Of a DNA stretch of 64,000 nucleotides, positions 40,941 to 50,843 are shown in pieces. Source of the DNA: Cytophagales bacterium CG12_big_fil_rev_8_21_14_0_65_40_12 (GTDB taxonomy: Bacteria > Bacteroidota > Bacteroidia > Cytophagales > Cyclobacteriaceae); the NCBI GenBank assembly GCA_002786855.1, contig PCUU01000033.1, forward strand, positions 1 to 64,000. The letters run 5' to 3'. How positions within the stretch are numbered: the stretch's first letter is position 1; every line of letters begins with the position of its first letter. The notes beneath the pieces are model-generated. The model did not search any database. It had not been told where the DNA came from and saw nothing but the letters and a program-made list of their open reading frames with translations. A program made the translations under genes and the position numbers.

Positions 40941-41283
40941 AATAACTGACCTTGTTTTGATAATTGTAGCAAGATAATATATGGATAGTTTGTCCGTGCA
41001 AAATAATCTACAGAACTATAGTTTGTGTTACACAGAGCTTAACGAGAGCTAAGAACAGTAATGATAAAAGAGAGCGTTTGGTTACCATTATAGTACTGCA
41101 CACTTTCGCAAAGTCGTTAGCGTACAAGTGACGATAACTGATCTTATTTAACCTCTATTACTTAAATGCATATCACCAGCGCTGCAAGCCTTCTTAACGT
41201 TTATGTATGTTATATAATTTATATTATGTTAAATAAGAATTTCAAAGAAAAGGGAGACCGTTTTTGATCTCCCTTCTTCTAGA
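40941..41283. other. intergenic stretch
   Basis: A 343-base AT-rich region between two leftward genes. Apart from the terminator at 41250-41275, no gene, RNA or repeat that I recognise. Confidence 0.5.
41250..41275 (-). terminator. hairpin terminator after the TPR gene
   Basis: AAGGGAGA and TCTCCCTT form a perfect 8-base stem with a 10-base loop; read leftward it is followed by TTCTTTG. It starts 9 bases past the stop of the TPR protein gene. Confidence 0.7.
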
Positions 41284-42450
41284 CTATTTACCTTCTAATT
41301 CTTCTATTCTTTTCAAGATCGCATCTCGCTTTTCATCCATCTCCAATTGGTCATACACAGTGCTCAATGGATTCATGCTATACACATCATCTGGTTTTAG
41401 CTCGATACACTTTTCAAAGTATGGCATCGCCATTTTGAACTTGTCCTTCGCTTCGTTCTTCTTAGCCTCATAAGCTTTATTATCATCAATTAAATTAGCT
41501 TCTTTTAAAAGCTCTGCTCCTTGATTAAAATAAGCACTACCAGCAATAAACAAAGCATCACCATAATCCGCTTTGATTTCAATCGCCTTTAAGGCCGAAG
41601 CTAAGGCATCAGTGAAGTTATCACTGCTCCATTGTAAGTACGCCAATGTGTAATAAGCCACCTCATCAGCCGAACCTTCGGCAATTGATTTTTTCAAACC
41701 ATTGATGGCCTCATCTAATTTATCAGCTTTGATCAACACATCAATTTCGTAATCCTTGTACAACTTCTCTTCAGGGAATTTCTCTTGTGCTTTTTTGATC
41801 ACAGTCAATGCATTGTCTAAATCTTCATTTTTAAGGTAAATGTCGATCATTCCATTGTAAGCATAGGCTGTGTTTTCAAACTCCTCAGTAGATTGGATTA
41901 CCTTTTGATAATATTTCAACGCTGGCTCGTTCATGTCTGCTGAATATGCGCTATAGCCTGCATAGAAGTCCAAAACGATATTCTCTTGGCTGTCGGCAGA
42001 TAAGCTGAAATATTCATGCGCTTTGGCATAATCTTCTGTTTCGAAAGCGGCATTTCCAGCACGGTTCAATAACTCTTGCATCAATGCAATTCCATCGCCA
42101 CCGCCTAAAAATTGGCCTTCACCATTCAAAATCGGCACTGTCATCAGGTCTTCTTTCACTTTTTCACCACCTTTTTCAATCGCTGTAAGAAAATAAGCGT
42201 AAGCCTCTCTGGCCAACTCCACATTCGCCTGGTCAGCTTGAAACTGGAATAATTTTGACTTACCTAAAATGGTGTAAACACCCGCATCATCCTTGGTTTC
42301 AGGATCGTTTGCACACTGTTCAGCCAAGGTAAGGGCTTCGGCATACTCACCTTTTTTAAAGGCTTTTTCTGCACTTTTTAACACTTTCTTTTGTCCGTAT
42401 ACCCCCGCTACAACACACAGCAGTAGGGCGGTAAAAAATAGCTTTTTCAT
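41284..42450 (-). CDS. exported TPR protein
   Basis: A 388-residue protein with a signal peptide (cleavage near residue 19, VYGQ) followed by tetratricopeptide repeats over most of its length (for example about 30-60, 130-165, 190-220, 255-290, 350-380). TPR arrays act as protein-binding scaffolds, here in the periplasm. It lies 26 bases downstream of gyrA and ends in a terminator, so it may be the last gene of the gyrA transcript. No catalytic motif. Confidence 0.88.
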   Translation of the reverse strand: MKKLFFTALLLCVVAGVYGQKKVLKSAEKAFKKGEYAEALTLAEQCANDPETKDDAGVYTILGKSKLFQFQADQANVELAREAYAYFLTAIEKGGEKVKEDLMTVPILNGEGQFLGGGDGIALMQELLNRAGNAAFETEDYAKAHEYFSLSADSQENIVLDFYAGYSAYSADMNEPALKYYQKVIQSTEEFENTAYAYNGMIDIYLKNEDLDNALTVIKKAQEKFPEEKLYKDYEIDVLIKADKLDEAINGLKKSIAEGSADEVAYYTLAYLQWSSDNFTDALASALKAIEIKADYGDALFIAGSAYFNQGAELLKEANLIDDNKAYEAKKNEAKDKFKMAMPYFEKCIELKPDDVYSMNPLSTVYDQLEMDEKRDAILKRIEELEGK

Positions 42451-42476
42451 GATTTGGTCTCTTTTTTTGGTCTAAT

Positions 42477-45023
42477 TTAGTCTTCAGTTTTTATTTCATT
42501 GTCTCCATTTTCAGATGTTGGAGCAATATTTTCGTCAACAATCGGCTGTATTTCTTCTACATTCACTGCCGTTGTTTCTACATTGATAATTTTCTCTACT
42601 GATGAAATCTCATCGCCTTCGTTTAAGCGAATGAGCTTCACCCCTTGAGTGGCCCTTCCCATTACTCTCATGGATTCCACTGAAATCCTGATGGTAATCC
42701 CAGATTTATTGATAATCATTAAATCATCGCTGTCCACCACTTCTTTTATGGCGACCAAGTTACCAGTTTTCTCGGTAATATTAATGGTCTTCACTCCTTT
42801 GCCACCACGTTTGGTGATACGGTAATCATCTATCAATGAGCGCTTACCGTAGCCTTTTTCAGATACCACTAGTAAGTTAGCCTCTTCCCTATTGACACAT
42901 ACCATGCCAATTACCCTGTCATCGGCATTGGCCAGCCTTACGGCCCTTACTCCAGCGGCATTTCTTCCCATAGGGCGAACATCGCTTTCATGGAAGTGAA
43001 TGGCACGGCCAGATTTAGCACCAATAATGATGTGATTGTCTCCATTCGTGAATTTTACCTCCAAAAGGCGGTCTCCTTCATTGATGGAAATGGCGTTAAT
43101 TCCATTGGTCCTTGGGCGTGAATAAGCTTCTAAAGAAGTTTTCTTGATGGTGCCCTGCTCGGTACACATGATCACGAAGTTATTATTAATGTAGTCCTCA
43201 TCTTTCAGGTCTTTTACATTAATTACAGCACGTACCTTATCTCCTGATTCTATATTGATCAAGTTTTGAACAGGTCTACCTTTGGCAGTTTTGCTTCCTT
43301 CAGGCAGTTCCCAAACTTTTTTCCAGAACACTTTTCCATACTCTGTAAAAATGAGCAAATAATCATGGGTCATACCGGTGAACAAGAATTCGGTATAGTC
43401 ATCCTCTTTCGAGCCAGCTCCTTTTGAACCTACGCCACCTCTACCTTGCGTCCTGTATTCTGAAAGTAAGGTTCTTTTTACATAACCCAAGTGTGAAAAA
43501 GTAATCAACATGTCCTCATTAGGGATCATATCTTCTGCACTGAAGTCTTCCGCAGAATGGATAATGTCTGTTCTGCGCTCATCGCCATAACGATCTCTGA
43601 TTTCAGTCAGCTCGTCTTTGATGATTTGCATTCTTAATTCTTCCTTCTCCAAAATCTCCTGAAGTCTGGCAATCAAAGCCATGATTTCTTCATATTCCTT
43701 TTGAATTTTATCGCGCTCTAGTCCTGTTAACCTTTGCAGACGCATTTCCAAAATGGCTTTGGCCTGAATTTCAGAAAGGTCGAATTTCTCCATCAAGCCG
43801 GTCTTGGCCACCTCAGGATCCCTTGAATTTCGGATCAAGGCGATCACTTCATCGAGATTATCGAGGGCGATTAAATAGCCCAAAAGGATATGCGCTCTTT
43901 TCTCGGCTTCGTTCAATTCAAACTGTGTTCTTCGAACGACAACATCATGCCTATGTTCTACATAGTATTTGATTAAGTCCTTGAGATTGAGCGTTAAAGG
44001 TCGGCCTTTTACAAGTGCTACATTATTCACCCCAAAGCTCGATTGTAGTTGCGTATACTTGAACAAATTGTTCAAAACCACATTGCCAATGGCATCTTTT
44101 TTCAACTCGTATACAATGCGCATCCCCGTTCTGTCCGACTCATCTCTTAAATCGGAAATGCCCTCAATTTTCTTTTCGTTGATCAAAGCTGCGGTCTTCT
44201 CGATCATGCTGGCTTTGTTCACCATGTAAGGAATCTCCGTAACGATAATTCGCTCCCGACCAGATGGCATGGTTTCGATCTCGGACTTCGCACGCAAAAC
44301 GACACGTCCCCTACCTGTTTCGAAGGCCGATTTTACGCCAGTATAGCCATAAATCGTTCCTCCCGTAGGAAAATCAGGGGCGGTAACATGCTGCATCAAT
44401 TCTTCGACCGTGATGTCGTTATTGTCAATATAGGCCATGGTACCATTGACCACTTCTGTAAGGTTATGGGGTGCCATATTGGTGGCCATACCTACCGCAA
44501 TTCCAGAACTTCCGTTCAAAAGTAAGTTGGGAAGCTTACCTGGCAACACTGAAGGCTCTTTTAAAGAGTCGTCAAAGTTGAATTGAAAATCAACGGTGTC
44601 CTTGTTAATGTCTACCAAGAGTTCTTCGGCAATACGTCTTAAACGTGCCTCAGTATAACGCATTGCTGCTGGTGAGTCACCATCAACAGAACCAAAGTTA
44701 CCTTGTCCGTCTACCAAAGGGTAGCGCAGCGACCACTCTTGGGCCATTCTCACCATGGTATCGTAAACTGAAGAGTCACCGTGTGGGTGGTATTTACCCA
44801 GCACCTCTCCTACAATTCTTGCTGATTTTTTATAAGGTTTATTCCAATTGACACCGAGGTCCAGCATTCCGTAAAGTACCCTTCTGTGTACGGGTTTTAA
44901 ACCGTCTCTTACATCTGGTAAAGCTCTTGAAATAATCACCGACATAGAATAGTCGATGTAGGCTCCCCTCATTTCATCTTCAATATTAATGGGGATGATT
45001 GTCTCGTTCGTTCCTTCTGCCAT
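42477..45023 (-). CDS. gyrA: DNA gyrase subunit A
   Basis: An 848-residue type II topoisomerase subunit that cuts and reseals DNA to introduce negative supercoils with GyrB. Catalytic Tyr-123 lies in AAMRYTEAR. The quinolone-determining region reads [10 protein letters not shown], with the usual Ser (84, E. coli Ser-83) and Asp (88, E. coli Asp-87) intact. The C-terminal beta-pinwheel holds a GyrA-box-like motif (KRGGKG, near residue 740). The last 45 residues are an acidic tail. Length and organisation are normal. Confidence 0.97.
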   Translation of the reverse strand: MAEGTNETIIPINIEDEMRGAYIDYSMSVIISRALPDVRDGLKPVHRRVLYGMLDLGVNWNKPYKKSARIVGEVLGKYHPHGDSSVYDTMVRMAQEWSLRYPLVDGQGNFGSVDGDSPAAMRYTEARLRRIAEELLVDINKDTVDFQFNFDDSLKEPSVLPGKLPNLLLNGSSGIAVGMATNMAPHNLTEVVNGTMAYIDNNDITVEELMQHVTAPDFPTGGTIYGYTGVKSAFETGRGRVVLRAKSEIETMPSGRERIIVTEIPYMVNKASMIEKTAALINEKKIEGISDLRDESDRTGMRIVYELKKDAIGNVVLNNLFKYTQLQSSFGVNNVALVKGRPLTLNLKDLIKYYVEHRHDVVVRRTQFELNEAEKRAHILLGYLIALDNLDEVIALIRNSRDPEVAKTGLMEKFDLSEIQAKAILEMRLQRLTGLERDKIQKEYEEIMALIARLQEILEKEELRMQIIKDELTEIRDRYGDERRTDIIHSAEDFSAEDMIPNEDMLITFSHLGYVKRTLLSEYRTQGRGGVGSKGAGSKEDDYTEFLFTGMTHDYLLIFTEYGKVFWKKVWELPEGSKTAKGRPVQNLINIESGDKVRAVINVKDLKDEDYINNNFVIMCTEQGTIKKTSLEAYSRPRTNGINAISINEGDRLLEVKFTNGDNHIIIGAKSGRAIHFHESDVRPMGRNAAGVRAVRLANADDRVIGMVCVNREEANLLVVSEKGYGKRSLIDDYRITKRGGKGVKTINITEKTGNLVAIKEVVDSDDLMIINKSGITIRISVESMRVMGRATQGVKLIRLNEGDEISSVEKIINVETTAVNVEEIQPIVDENIAPTSENGDNEIKTED

Positions 45024-45112
45024 TTACTCTAAAAATACGTGAAATCTAAAGGCAGCAAGATACTAATTAATGTTGGAGAAAAGGCTAAAAATGTCGTCAA
45101 ATCAGGGCTTTT

Positions 45113-46240
45113 TCAACCATTTCCTTTTCCGTACTTCACAACTTTTTTCCTGCTCTGACCGAACTTGCCAGTTCTAGGATTTTGGGGTTGAAAAATTGAT
45201 CTTCCACGGTAAATTCTTCCATTAAATACATGTTCCATTTGTACGCGGTTGGCACCGTGCTTATTTCTTGGGTAAGTCGGGTACTTGATCAATGCCCCGA
45301 AGTCCACCGAAAAAATACTAAAGGCATGGGTGGTGGTAATGAACTCATCGGCCAAACTGTATTTTCTCATTTCGAACGAGGGCCTCACGTAGAGTTTGAA
45401 GTATTTTGAAATCGTTGATTCGAACATTAGCCCGACATTGAAGAATGGATCGTAGGTAACGAGTTCTTGATTGAGGTGAGCAGCCTTGCTTTTCCAAACC
45501 CCACCTGCCAAATCCACCCAAACAGAAAAGTCAACGAATTTGTAGGCGTTATAGGAAATAGAGCCGAACATTTTGGAAGTTGAAATCTTGGTTTGAGGCA
45601 AAATAAAATTGCCTACTCTCAAATCAACCTCTTGCGTATGAACAGCATTTCTGAATTTTAAAGTGCCAGTACTGATCCCCGCACCTACTCGCAAAAACTC
45701 ATCATCTGACATTACCCTGTCACCTGTGGTTTTTAGTTGCAACCTATCCACCCTATTGAAAGAAAAAGTGACGCGCAAGGTCAAAGGGTTTATTCTACCA
45801 TTGTTTTGGTAAACAAATGCCGTGGTATCCGTTCTTACGATTTGCGAGTCGTCATCTATTCTAAAAATGTCGGTTGGCGATAAATCATTGAACCAATTGC
45901 TATAAGCGTTGAACGGCCCATCTGATTGCGCTTCCTGTCCTATGGGTACGATGTACAAAAGGTCTCCTCTAGGATTGCGGACCACGCTGACATCGGTAAG
46001 TTCATTTTCGTAGCTAAAATAGCCATATCCTTTTTCGAGCTGAAGGTTAAACTTATTGAGCATTTTCCTGACGGGACTCACCATTAAGTCTTTCTCCTTT
46101 GCGGGGTCCTGTGCTTGACCAGGGGTAAATGCCTTTAAAGCACTTTGCTTATCTTTTTTTTTGAAAAGCTGGGCATTAGCATTGGTAGAGATGCACAATA
46201 CAAGGCATGTAAGAGAGATGAAAAAGAGATGTCGTTTCAA
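45113..46240 (-). CDS. probable outer-membrane beta-barrel protein
   Basis: A 375-residue exported protein with a signal peptide (cleavage near residue 23, ANAQ). The middle part has alternating polar/aromatic strands (for example LRVTFSFNRVDRLQLKT, about 156-172) and the tail is basic (FGQSRKKVVKYGKGNG). It fits a small outer-membrane porin-like or surface protein. It is divergent in content from neighbours and lies between gyrA and a small secreted protein. I do not recognise the family. Confidence 0.7.
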   Translation of the reverse strand: MKRHLFFISLTCLVLCISTNANAQLFKKKDKQSALKAFTPGQAQDPAKEKDLMVSPVRKMLNKFNLQLEKGYGYFSYENELTDVSVVRNPRGDLLYIVPIGQEAQSDGPFNAYSNWFNDLSPTDIFRIDDDSQIVRTDTTAFVYQNNGRINPLTLRVTFSFNRVDRLQLKTTGDRVMSDDEFLRVGAGISTGTLKFRNAVHTQEVDLRVGNFILPQTKISTSKMFGSISYNAYKFVDFSVWVDLAGGVWKSKAAHLNQELVTYDPFFNVGLMFESTISKYFKLYVRPSFEMRKYSLADEFITTTHAFSIFSVDFGALIKYPTYPRNKHGANRVQMEHVFNGRIYRGRSIFQPQNPRTGKFGQSRKKVVKYGKGNG

Positions 46241-46301
46241 TGAAAATCGGTTTCTACAATATAAAAGCCAAACTATCTTATTTATTATTGATGGGCAACA
46301 A

Positions 46302-46329
46302 AAAAGGTCGCAATTACTCGCGACCTTTT
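46302..46329 (-). terminator. hairpin terminator after the 154-residue protein gene
   Basis: AAAAGGTCGC and GCGACCTTTT form a perfect 10-base stem with an 8-base loop; read leftward it ends in a run of T (TTTTTTG). It is 24 bases beyond the stop of the gene at 46353. Confidence 0.75.
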
Positions 46330-46352
46330 CTGATTTAGTATATTAAGGTTGA

Positions 46353-46817
46353 TTAAGGTTTCTCTGTGGATAAGTCTGCCATATAAGCATCAATCTTAGC
46401 TTTAGCATCTCCGCCTTTGGCGTAAGCTGCTTTTGCTGCTTTGTATTTGGCAGCACCTAAGGTGTATTTCGCCAAATTATTCACCACGTCACCAGCGGCA
46501 TCGGTCCTGTCTTTCACTCTTTTTTGAATGGTAGCATAAAATTGCTTTTCGAAATCAGTAGTTCCGGCAGGAAGTTTACTTACATCACCTTTGGCAGCAG
46601 CATCCAATTCGGCATACCTGTTACCATCTATGCCCTCTTGCTTTTCAATCAATTCATTTACATAAGGACTGATTTTGTCGGTGATTGCTTTTTGAGCTAA
46701 CATAATGATAGCATAATCTTTCATGTCTTGCTCTTCTAGCGTTTGAGCCTTAACGGCAGTTGAGCTTAGACCAATCATCAAGCACACAAGTAAAGCTTTT
46801 GTCAATGTTTTCATCAT
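46353..46817 (-). CDS. secreted helical protein of unknown function
   Basis: A 154-residue protein with a signal peptide (cleavage near residue 25, VKAQ) and a mature part that is mostly helical and rich in Ala, Lys and Asp. No domain is recognised. It is monocistronic with its own terminator. It may be a small periplasmic helical bundle. Confidence 0.75.
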   Translation of the reverse strand: MMKTLTKALLVCLMIGLSSTAVKAQTLEEQDMKDYAIIMLAQKAITDKISPYVNELIEKQEGIDGNRYAELDAAAKGDVSKLPAGTTDFEKQFYATIQKRVKDRTDAAGDVVNNLAKYTLGAAKYKAAKAAYAKGGDAKAKIDAYMADLSTEKP

Positions 46818-46881
46818 TTTTTCTCCTCTTTGAAGTTCAGTGTTAATTTTAATCTTCCAAATAATGTCTTTCCTTTAAAAG

Positions 46882-47001
46882 ATGCAAGAGAAAAAAACAC
46901 TAAAAATCGACTATCGCCAAAAATACGGTTCGGATTTGGGCCTTCTCGAAGAAAAGCCAAGCGAATTTTACTCGAACGGCTTTGATTTGAAGCCCTATTG
47001 A
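46882..47001 (+). CDS. possible 39-residue small protein
   Basis: An ATG frame of 39 codons in the gap between divergent genes. The product is charged at the N terminus (QEKKTLKIDYRQKYG) and ends in YSNGFDLKPY. The codon choice and amino-acid mix look coding, but it is short, has no recognised relative and no clear promoter. It lies 66 bases upstream of the ArsC-like gene. Could be a chance frame. Confidence 0.3.
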   Translation: MQEKKTLKIDYRQKYGSDLGLLEEKPSEFYSNGFDLKPY

Positions 47002-47033
47002 GCGCTGTGTGATGAAATATTGATGTGAATTTC

Positions 47034-47041
47034 TACTTTTG
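47034..47041 (+). promoter_or_regulatory. -7 promoter element of the ArsC-like gene
   Basis: TACTTTTG matches TAnnTTTG, with transcription starting about 19 bases before the ATG at 47068. The -33 element is not clear. Confidence 0.4.
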
Positions 47042-47067
47042 AAGCCCATTAAAAATTAAAACAAGTA

Positions 47068-47415
47068 ATGAGAAAAGTATACTACCTCTCCACCTGCTCT
47101 ACCTGCAAAAGAATTATGGACGGTTTGGATTTGGAAGGATTTGAACGGCAAGATATCAAAAGCGAAGCCATCACAGAAGCCCAAATCGATGAGATGCATG
47201 AACTTGCAGGCACATACGAAACACTATTTAGTCGAAAAGCAATGAAATTCAGGGCCTTGGGGCTTCACGAAATGGAACTACAAGAAACGGATTACAAGCA
47301 TTATATTTTGGAGGAATATACCTTCTTAAAAAGGCCTGTCTTTATTATTGATGGTCAGATTTTTATCGGAAACTCCAAGAAAACCATTGAAGAGGTGGCT
47401 AAAGCGCTTAATTAA
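47068..47415 (+). CDS. ArsC/Spx-family thioredoxin-fold protein
   Basis: A 115-residue single-domain protein of the arsenate reductase/Spx family. The N-terminal CSTC motif (Cys-10, Cys-13) follows the first beta strand, and the KRPVFIIDGQIFIGN segment (about 86-100) is the family closing strand-turn. ArsC reduces arsenate with a glutaredoxin or thioredoxin system; Spx-like relatives bind RNA polymerase. With no other ars genes around, an Spx-like or redox function is as likely as arsenate reduction. Monocistronic. Confidence 0.85.
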   Translation: MRKVYYLSTCSTCKRIMDGLDLEGFERQDIKSEAITEAQIDEMHELAGTYETLFSRKAMKFRALGLHEMELQETDYKHYILEEYTFLKRPVFIIDGQIFIGNSKKTIEEVAKALN

Positions 47416-47569
47416 GCCATTGCAATAAATCTTCAGAATTAAGTTAGAGAGGAGAACCTTTTATCCCATAAGGGCATTCTTTTAGTAATTCATAATCACC
47501 TCTAAAGATTTGAAAGGATTTCCGCGAAATGACTTTCCAAAAAGGTTTTGAGGTTGTCTAATCTATTAC

Positions 47570-48229
47570 TTAAATGAGTTTTAACTCCTCTATCGTGGCA
47601 ATTGGGTCAATAGACTTAAATACGAAACTTCCAGCTACTAAAACATCTGCACCAGCCTCCATCAGCAGGGGTGCATTAGCAGCATTCACTCCCCCATCGA
47701 TTTCGATCAGCGTTTTTGCATCATTTTCAGCAATGATCTCTTTCAGTTGACGCACCTTTTTATAAGTGTTTTCAATGAATTTTTGGCCTCCAAAACCTGG
47801 ATTCACGGACATTAAACAGACCAGATCAATATCTTTGATGGTGTCCTCTAGCAGTTGTACGTTGGTATGTGGGTTAATTGCCACGCCAGCTTTACAATCA
47901 AGCGATTTTATGACTTGTAAAGTGCGGTGTAGATGGGTGCATGCTTCGAAATGGACTGTAATGGTTGCTGCACCTGCATTCCTAAAAGCTTCTAAATAAC
48001 GATCAGGGTTGACAATCATGAGATGTACGTCCAAAGGCTTTTTTGCATATTTATTGATGGCTTCGCACACCGGTATTCCAAAAGAGATATTAGGAACAAA
48101 TACACCATCCATAATATCGATGTGGATCCAATCGGCTTGGCTTTCATTCAACATTTCGATATCACGCTGAAGGTTCGCAAAATCAGCAGCTAAAACAGAT
48201 GGGGCTATAATCGGAGCATTCATGCCCAA
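47570..48229 (-). CDS. rpe: ribulose-phosphate 3-epimerase
   Basis: A 219-residue TIM-barrel enzyme interconverting ribulose 5-phosphate and xylulose 5-phosphate in the pentose phosphate pathway. Motifs: ADFANLQRDIEML (about 15-27), WIHIDIMDGVFVPN (about 34-47, with metal-binding His and Asp), DVHLMI (about 67-72), VNPGFGGQKF (about 141-150) and a final IDGGVNAAN (about 176-184). All catalytic groups are in place. Ends the leftward run lipoprotein - T9SS subtilase - rpe; the gap before it is 7 bases. Confidence 0.96.
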   Translation of the reverse strand: MGMNAPIIAPSVLAADFANLQRDIEMLNESQADWIHIDIMDGVFVPNISFGIPVCEAINKYAKKPLDVHLMIVNPDRYLEAFRNAGAATITVHFEACTHLHRTLQVIKSLDCKAGVAINPHTNVQLLEDTIKDIDLVCLMSVNPGFGGQKFIENTYKKVRQLKEIIAENDAKTLIEIDGGVNAANAPLLMEAGADVLVAGSFVFKSIDPIATIEELKLI

Positions 48230-48236
48230 ATATAAT

Positions 48237-49847
48237 CTAATATTTGATCAACTTTTTAACCGTTCGTTGATCACTGGTTTGGATGACCAAAATATAGAGT
48301 CCTGCCAAAGCATTTACCAAATCGATTTCGAATCTATTCTTCCACTGTGTTGGAAATATGTTGGTTTCGAAGAGCCTTTTACCATGATGATCTAAAAGGG
48401 TTAATATCACTTCTTTTTCAAAATATTGTGGCTCTAGCGCGATAGTAAAGGTTTCTTCCGTAATTGGATTAGGATAAGCCACTACCCCACTTTCGATTGG
48501 CGTTTCGTAATTGCTGGCCAATTCAGCAGCCCGCACAAAGCTCGGTATGCCATAGCCCAATTCATTGTCTGGCGAGGCAAATTGGCTGGCACTCTCTTTC
48601 ATGATTTGAATGACTTCGAAATTAGTAAGTGAAGGGAAAGCCTGCCAAAAACCTGTGACCAAACCCGCTACAATAGGCGAAGAAAAAGAGGTGCCGTTTT
48701 GATTGGCGATAGTACCGTTTGCTGTAACGACAGCCGTTCCTTGCCCCAAAGCACTCAGGTCTGGCTTGATTCTTCCGTCTGCTGAAGGACCAAAACTGCT
48801 GAATGTTGCTCGGCTAAAAGCAGAATTTATGGCTCCAATGGCTAAAACAGCTTCACTATCCGCAGGAGCCGTGATAAAGTTCCAAGCATCATTTCCTTGA
48901 TTACCAGCACTATTGACCAAAAGTATGCCCTTGCTTGCCGCAAGATTGGCTGCCCTGGTAATTACCGTAGTTTTGCCATCCATATCGGCATAGCTGTAGT
49001 TCATGCTGTTATCATTAAATTCTGAATAGCCTAAGGAAGTATTGATCACATCAACCCCGGCACTATCGGCCATCTCAGCTGCAAACAGCCAATTGTACTC
49101 TTCCACTCTGAATTCTCCTGGCGCTTCCGTCACAAAAAGCAGGTAATCAGCAGCTGGAGCAGCTCCAATATATTCGTCCTCAGCATTAGAAGCCATAACA
49201 GAAAGTACCCGAGTACCATGGCTTTCATTGTTTTCCACGTTATTCCTATTGATCACAAAGTCTTTGGTCAACAGAATCCTATTGGAACTGAATAAATGGG
49301 ACAAAGGTGCTAATTGGCTTATGTTTGAAAAACCACCGTCAAAAACACCAACCATCATTCCTTCCCCTCGAAATCCTTCTTGGTGCATAATGTCAATGTC
49401 CAAAATCTCGTTTTGAAAGGCCGAAGCGGATGCCTCCTCTTCCGTAAATGCTGCATAAGAATCCCCATTTACATTATCGGACAGCACTGCACCGGGAGCT
49501 ACATATTCAATGCTCTTCACGAATGGTAGTTCTTGGATTCTGGGAATTAAGTCGGCTTCCATTTGAACCAGCACTCCGTTCATCCATTTTGTAGGGAAAT
49601 AAACTTCAGCACCTAAGTCGCTCAATCGTTCTAAATATGCTGCATTGACAGGTAAATCATTTTCCACGATCAGGAGTTGCTGCCTTAATCTTCGATCTAT
49701 GGCGCGTTGCGAAAGAAATTCAATTGGACGCTCAATACTAAAGTCGGTTCCTGATTTATCCACAAAAAAAACCATGTAACGGTCTTGCGCGGAGAGCCCA
49801 TTACTAATAAAAAGGCTGAAAAAAAGGGTCTTAATTACCGTCCTCAT
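48237..49847 (-). CDS. subtilisin-like serine protease with T9SS sorting domain
   Basis: A 536-residue extracellular S8 peptidase. Signal peptide from the ATG at 49847 (an upstream ATG at 49877 would add 10 residues before the signal, which is unlikely). Catalytic Asp-170 (VGVFDGG), His-210 (NESHGT) and Ser-387 (GTSFSS), oxyanion Asn-316 (SAGNQG). The C-terminal 80 residues (from VAYPNPITEETF, about residue 453) are the Por/T9SS sorting domain that directs the enzyme to the cell surface or outside. It overlaps the lipoprotein gene by 17 bases. Confidence 0.93.
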   Translation of the reverse strand: MRTVIKTLFFSLFISNGLSAQDRYMVFFVDKSGTDFSIERPIEFLSQRAIDRRLRQQLLIVENDLPVNAAYLERLSDLGAEVYFPTKWMNGVLVQMEADLIPRIQELPFVKSIEYVAPGAVLSDNVNGDSYAAFTEEEASASAFQNEILDIDIMHQEGFRGEGMMVGVFDGGFSNISQLAPLSHLFSSNRILLTKDFVINRNNVENNESHGTRVLSVMASNAEDEYIGAAPAADYLLFVTEAPGEFRVEEYNWLFAAEMADSAGVDVINTSLGYSEFNDNSMNYSYADMDGKTTVITRAANLAASKGILLVNSAGNQGNDAWNFITAPADSEAVLAIGAINSAFSRATFSSFGPSADGRIKPDLSALGQGTAVVTANGTIANQNGTSFSSPIVAGLVTGFWQAFPSLTNFEVIQIMKESASQFASPDNELGYGIPSFVRAAELASNYETPIESGVVAYPNPITEETFTIALEPQYFEKEVILTLLDHHGKRLFETNIFPTQWKNRFEIDLVNALAGLYILVIQTSDQRTVKKLIKY

Positions 49848-50568
49848 CAATAAAGCCATGCGCAAAAATGGTCTCACGATAAAATCTGCCAGATTGGATG
49901 ACGGTCAATCCCTCACATTCTGATCTTGTACAGATCTTGAGTACCTCGTATTGTTTAGAAATCAAACCGATGCTATCTGCATAAATTTCTCTTCTAAAAT
50001 CCTTGAAGGTAATGCCGTCTTCGTCATTTTCTTGTTCTATAGTCATCGTGGTGGTTGCCTCTAGGTCGTCATTCACAGCAATGTTAGTAAGTGCACCAAA
50101 ATTGATGATTCTAAACTGGTCAGTGTCCCTTGTGTTGTAGATATTCCCGTCCCAAGTCCTGTCTGTTTGGGCAGGGAAAACCATTTTTACGATAGGGATA
50201 TTATTCTCGATAGAAACTGCCCTGTCGCGTTCGATTCGGATCGTCCATACTGAATCAAGCCGCCAGGGTGTATTGGCATCTGGCCTCGTAAGCCTGTGTA
50301 TTAGCCGAGATTCTTCGCCCTGTGAATTAACAAATGCCTCCTTCACCTCTTCGCGCAGCTGATAAACAGAAGTATCGCTCATGCCTACGCCAGTGTATCT
50401 AATTTCACGGACATTGTATTCGCGGTACTTATTTTCAACCATATAGAAATAAGTCACTCCAGTGGAAGGATCAGCGGCAGGGATCAACTCATCACTCGAT
50501 CCGCAAGCAGAAATGCCTAAAGCAAGTATGAAAAACAGGAGTAAAATGTTCTTCGACATAAGATTCAA
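49831..50568 (-). CDS. lipoprotein of unknown function
   Basis: A 245-residue protein with a lipobox (GISAC, acylated Cys near residue 22), hence anchored in a cell membrane. A second ATG at 50559 is an equally plausible start. The mature part is beta-rich with many acidic residues and no recognised domain. It is the first gene of a leftward run (lipoprotein, subtilase, rpe) and its start lies 45 bases beyond the terminator-like hairpin at 50613-50647. A role in surface proteolysis with the subtilase is possible by position only. Confidence 0.75.
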   Translation of the reverse strand: MNLMSKNILLLFFILALGISACGSSDELIPAADPSTGVTYFYMVENKYREYNVREIRYTGVGMSDTSVYQLREEVKEAFVNSQGEESRLIHRLTRPDANTPWRLDSVWTIRIERDRAVSIENNIPIVKMVFPAQTDRTWDGNIYNTRDTDQFRIINFGALTNIAVNDDLEATTTMTIEQENDEDGITFKDFRREIYADSIGLISKQYEVLKICTRSECEGLTVIQSGRFYRETIFAHGFIDEDGN

Positions 50569-50612
50569 ATCAGAATTAGTTAACGCTTTTGATTTGGATA
50601 GAGTATAAAATA

Positions 50613-50647
50613 AAAATGGTACTACGACTAATTCGTACTACCATTTT
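50613..50647. promoter_or_regulatory. terminator-like leader hairpin
   Basis: On the minus strand AAAATGGTA-G-TACG and CGTA-G-TACCATTTT form a 13-pair stem with one mismatch, followed by TTTATTTT. It lies between the -7 element at 50664 and the lipoprotein start, so it sits in the 5' leader. A 22-codon frame starts in the hairpin (minus strand ATGGTAGTACGA). It may be an attenuator. Confidence 0.4.
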
Positions 50648-50663
50648 CTTCAATTCACCCGAC

Positions 50664-50671
50664 CAAAGATA
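50664..50671 (-). promoter_or_regulatory. -7 promoter element of the lipoprotein operon
   Basis: TATCTTTG on the minus strand matches TAnnTTTG. A -33 element is not evident. Transcription would start near 50657, just before the hairpin. Confidence 0.4.
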
Positions 50672-50787
50672 CGAGATTAAGCTGTACTTGTTGATAAATT
50701 TAAAGGTAATCTAAGGTTCAAAAAAGCAATATTGCGCTTGATGCCACAAGAATTCCTAAAAAGGCTGTAAAACAGTTCTAATTCATT

Positions 50788-50795
50788 TAGTTTTG
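50788..50795 (+). promoter_or_regulatory. -7 promoter element of the TrpF-like gene
   Basis: TAGTTTTG matches TAnnTTTG and lies 48 bases before the ATG at 50844. The -33 element is weak. Confidence 0.35.
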
Positions 50796-50843
50796 TCCTT
50801 GGATCAAATTCAATCGATCAATTCAATATAAAGTAGTTCAATT

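Noticed and set aside
46341-46356. TTAAGGTTGATTAAGG resembling the operator core
   Set aside because: It has one fewer G, no GCCA half site, and overlaps the end of a gene; not counted as a site.
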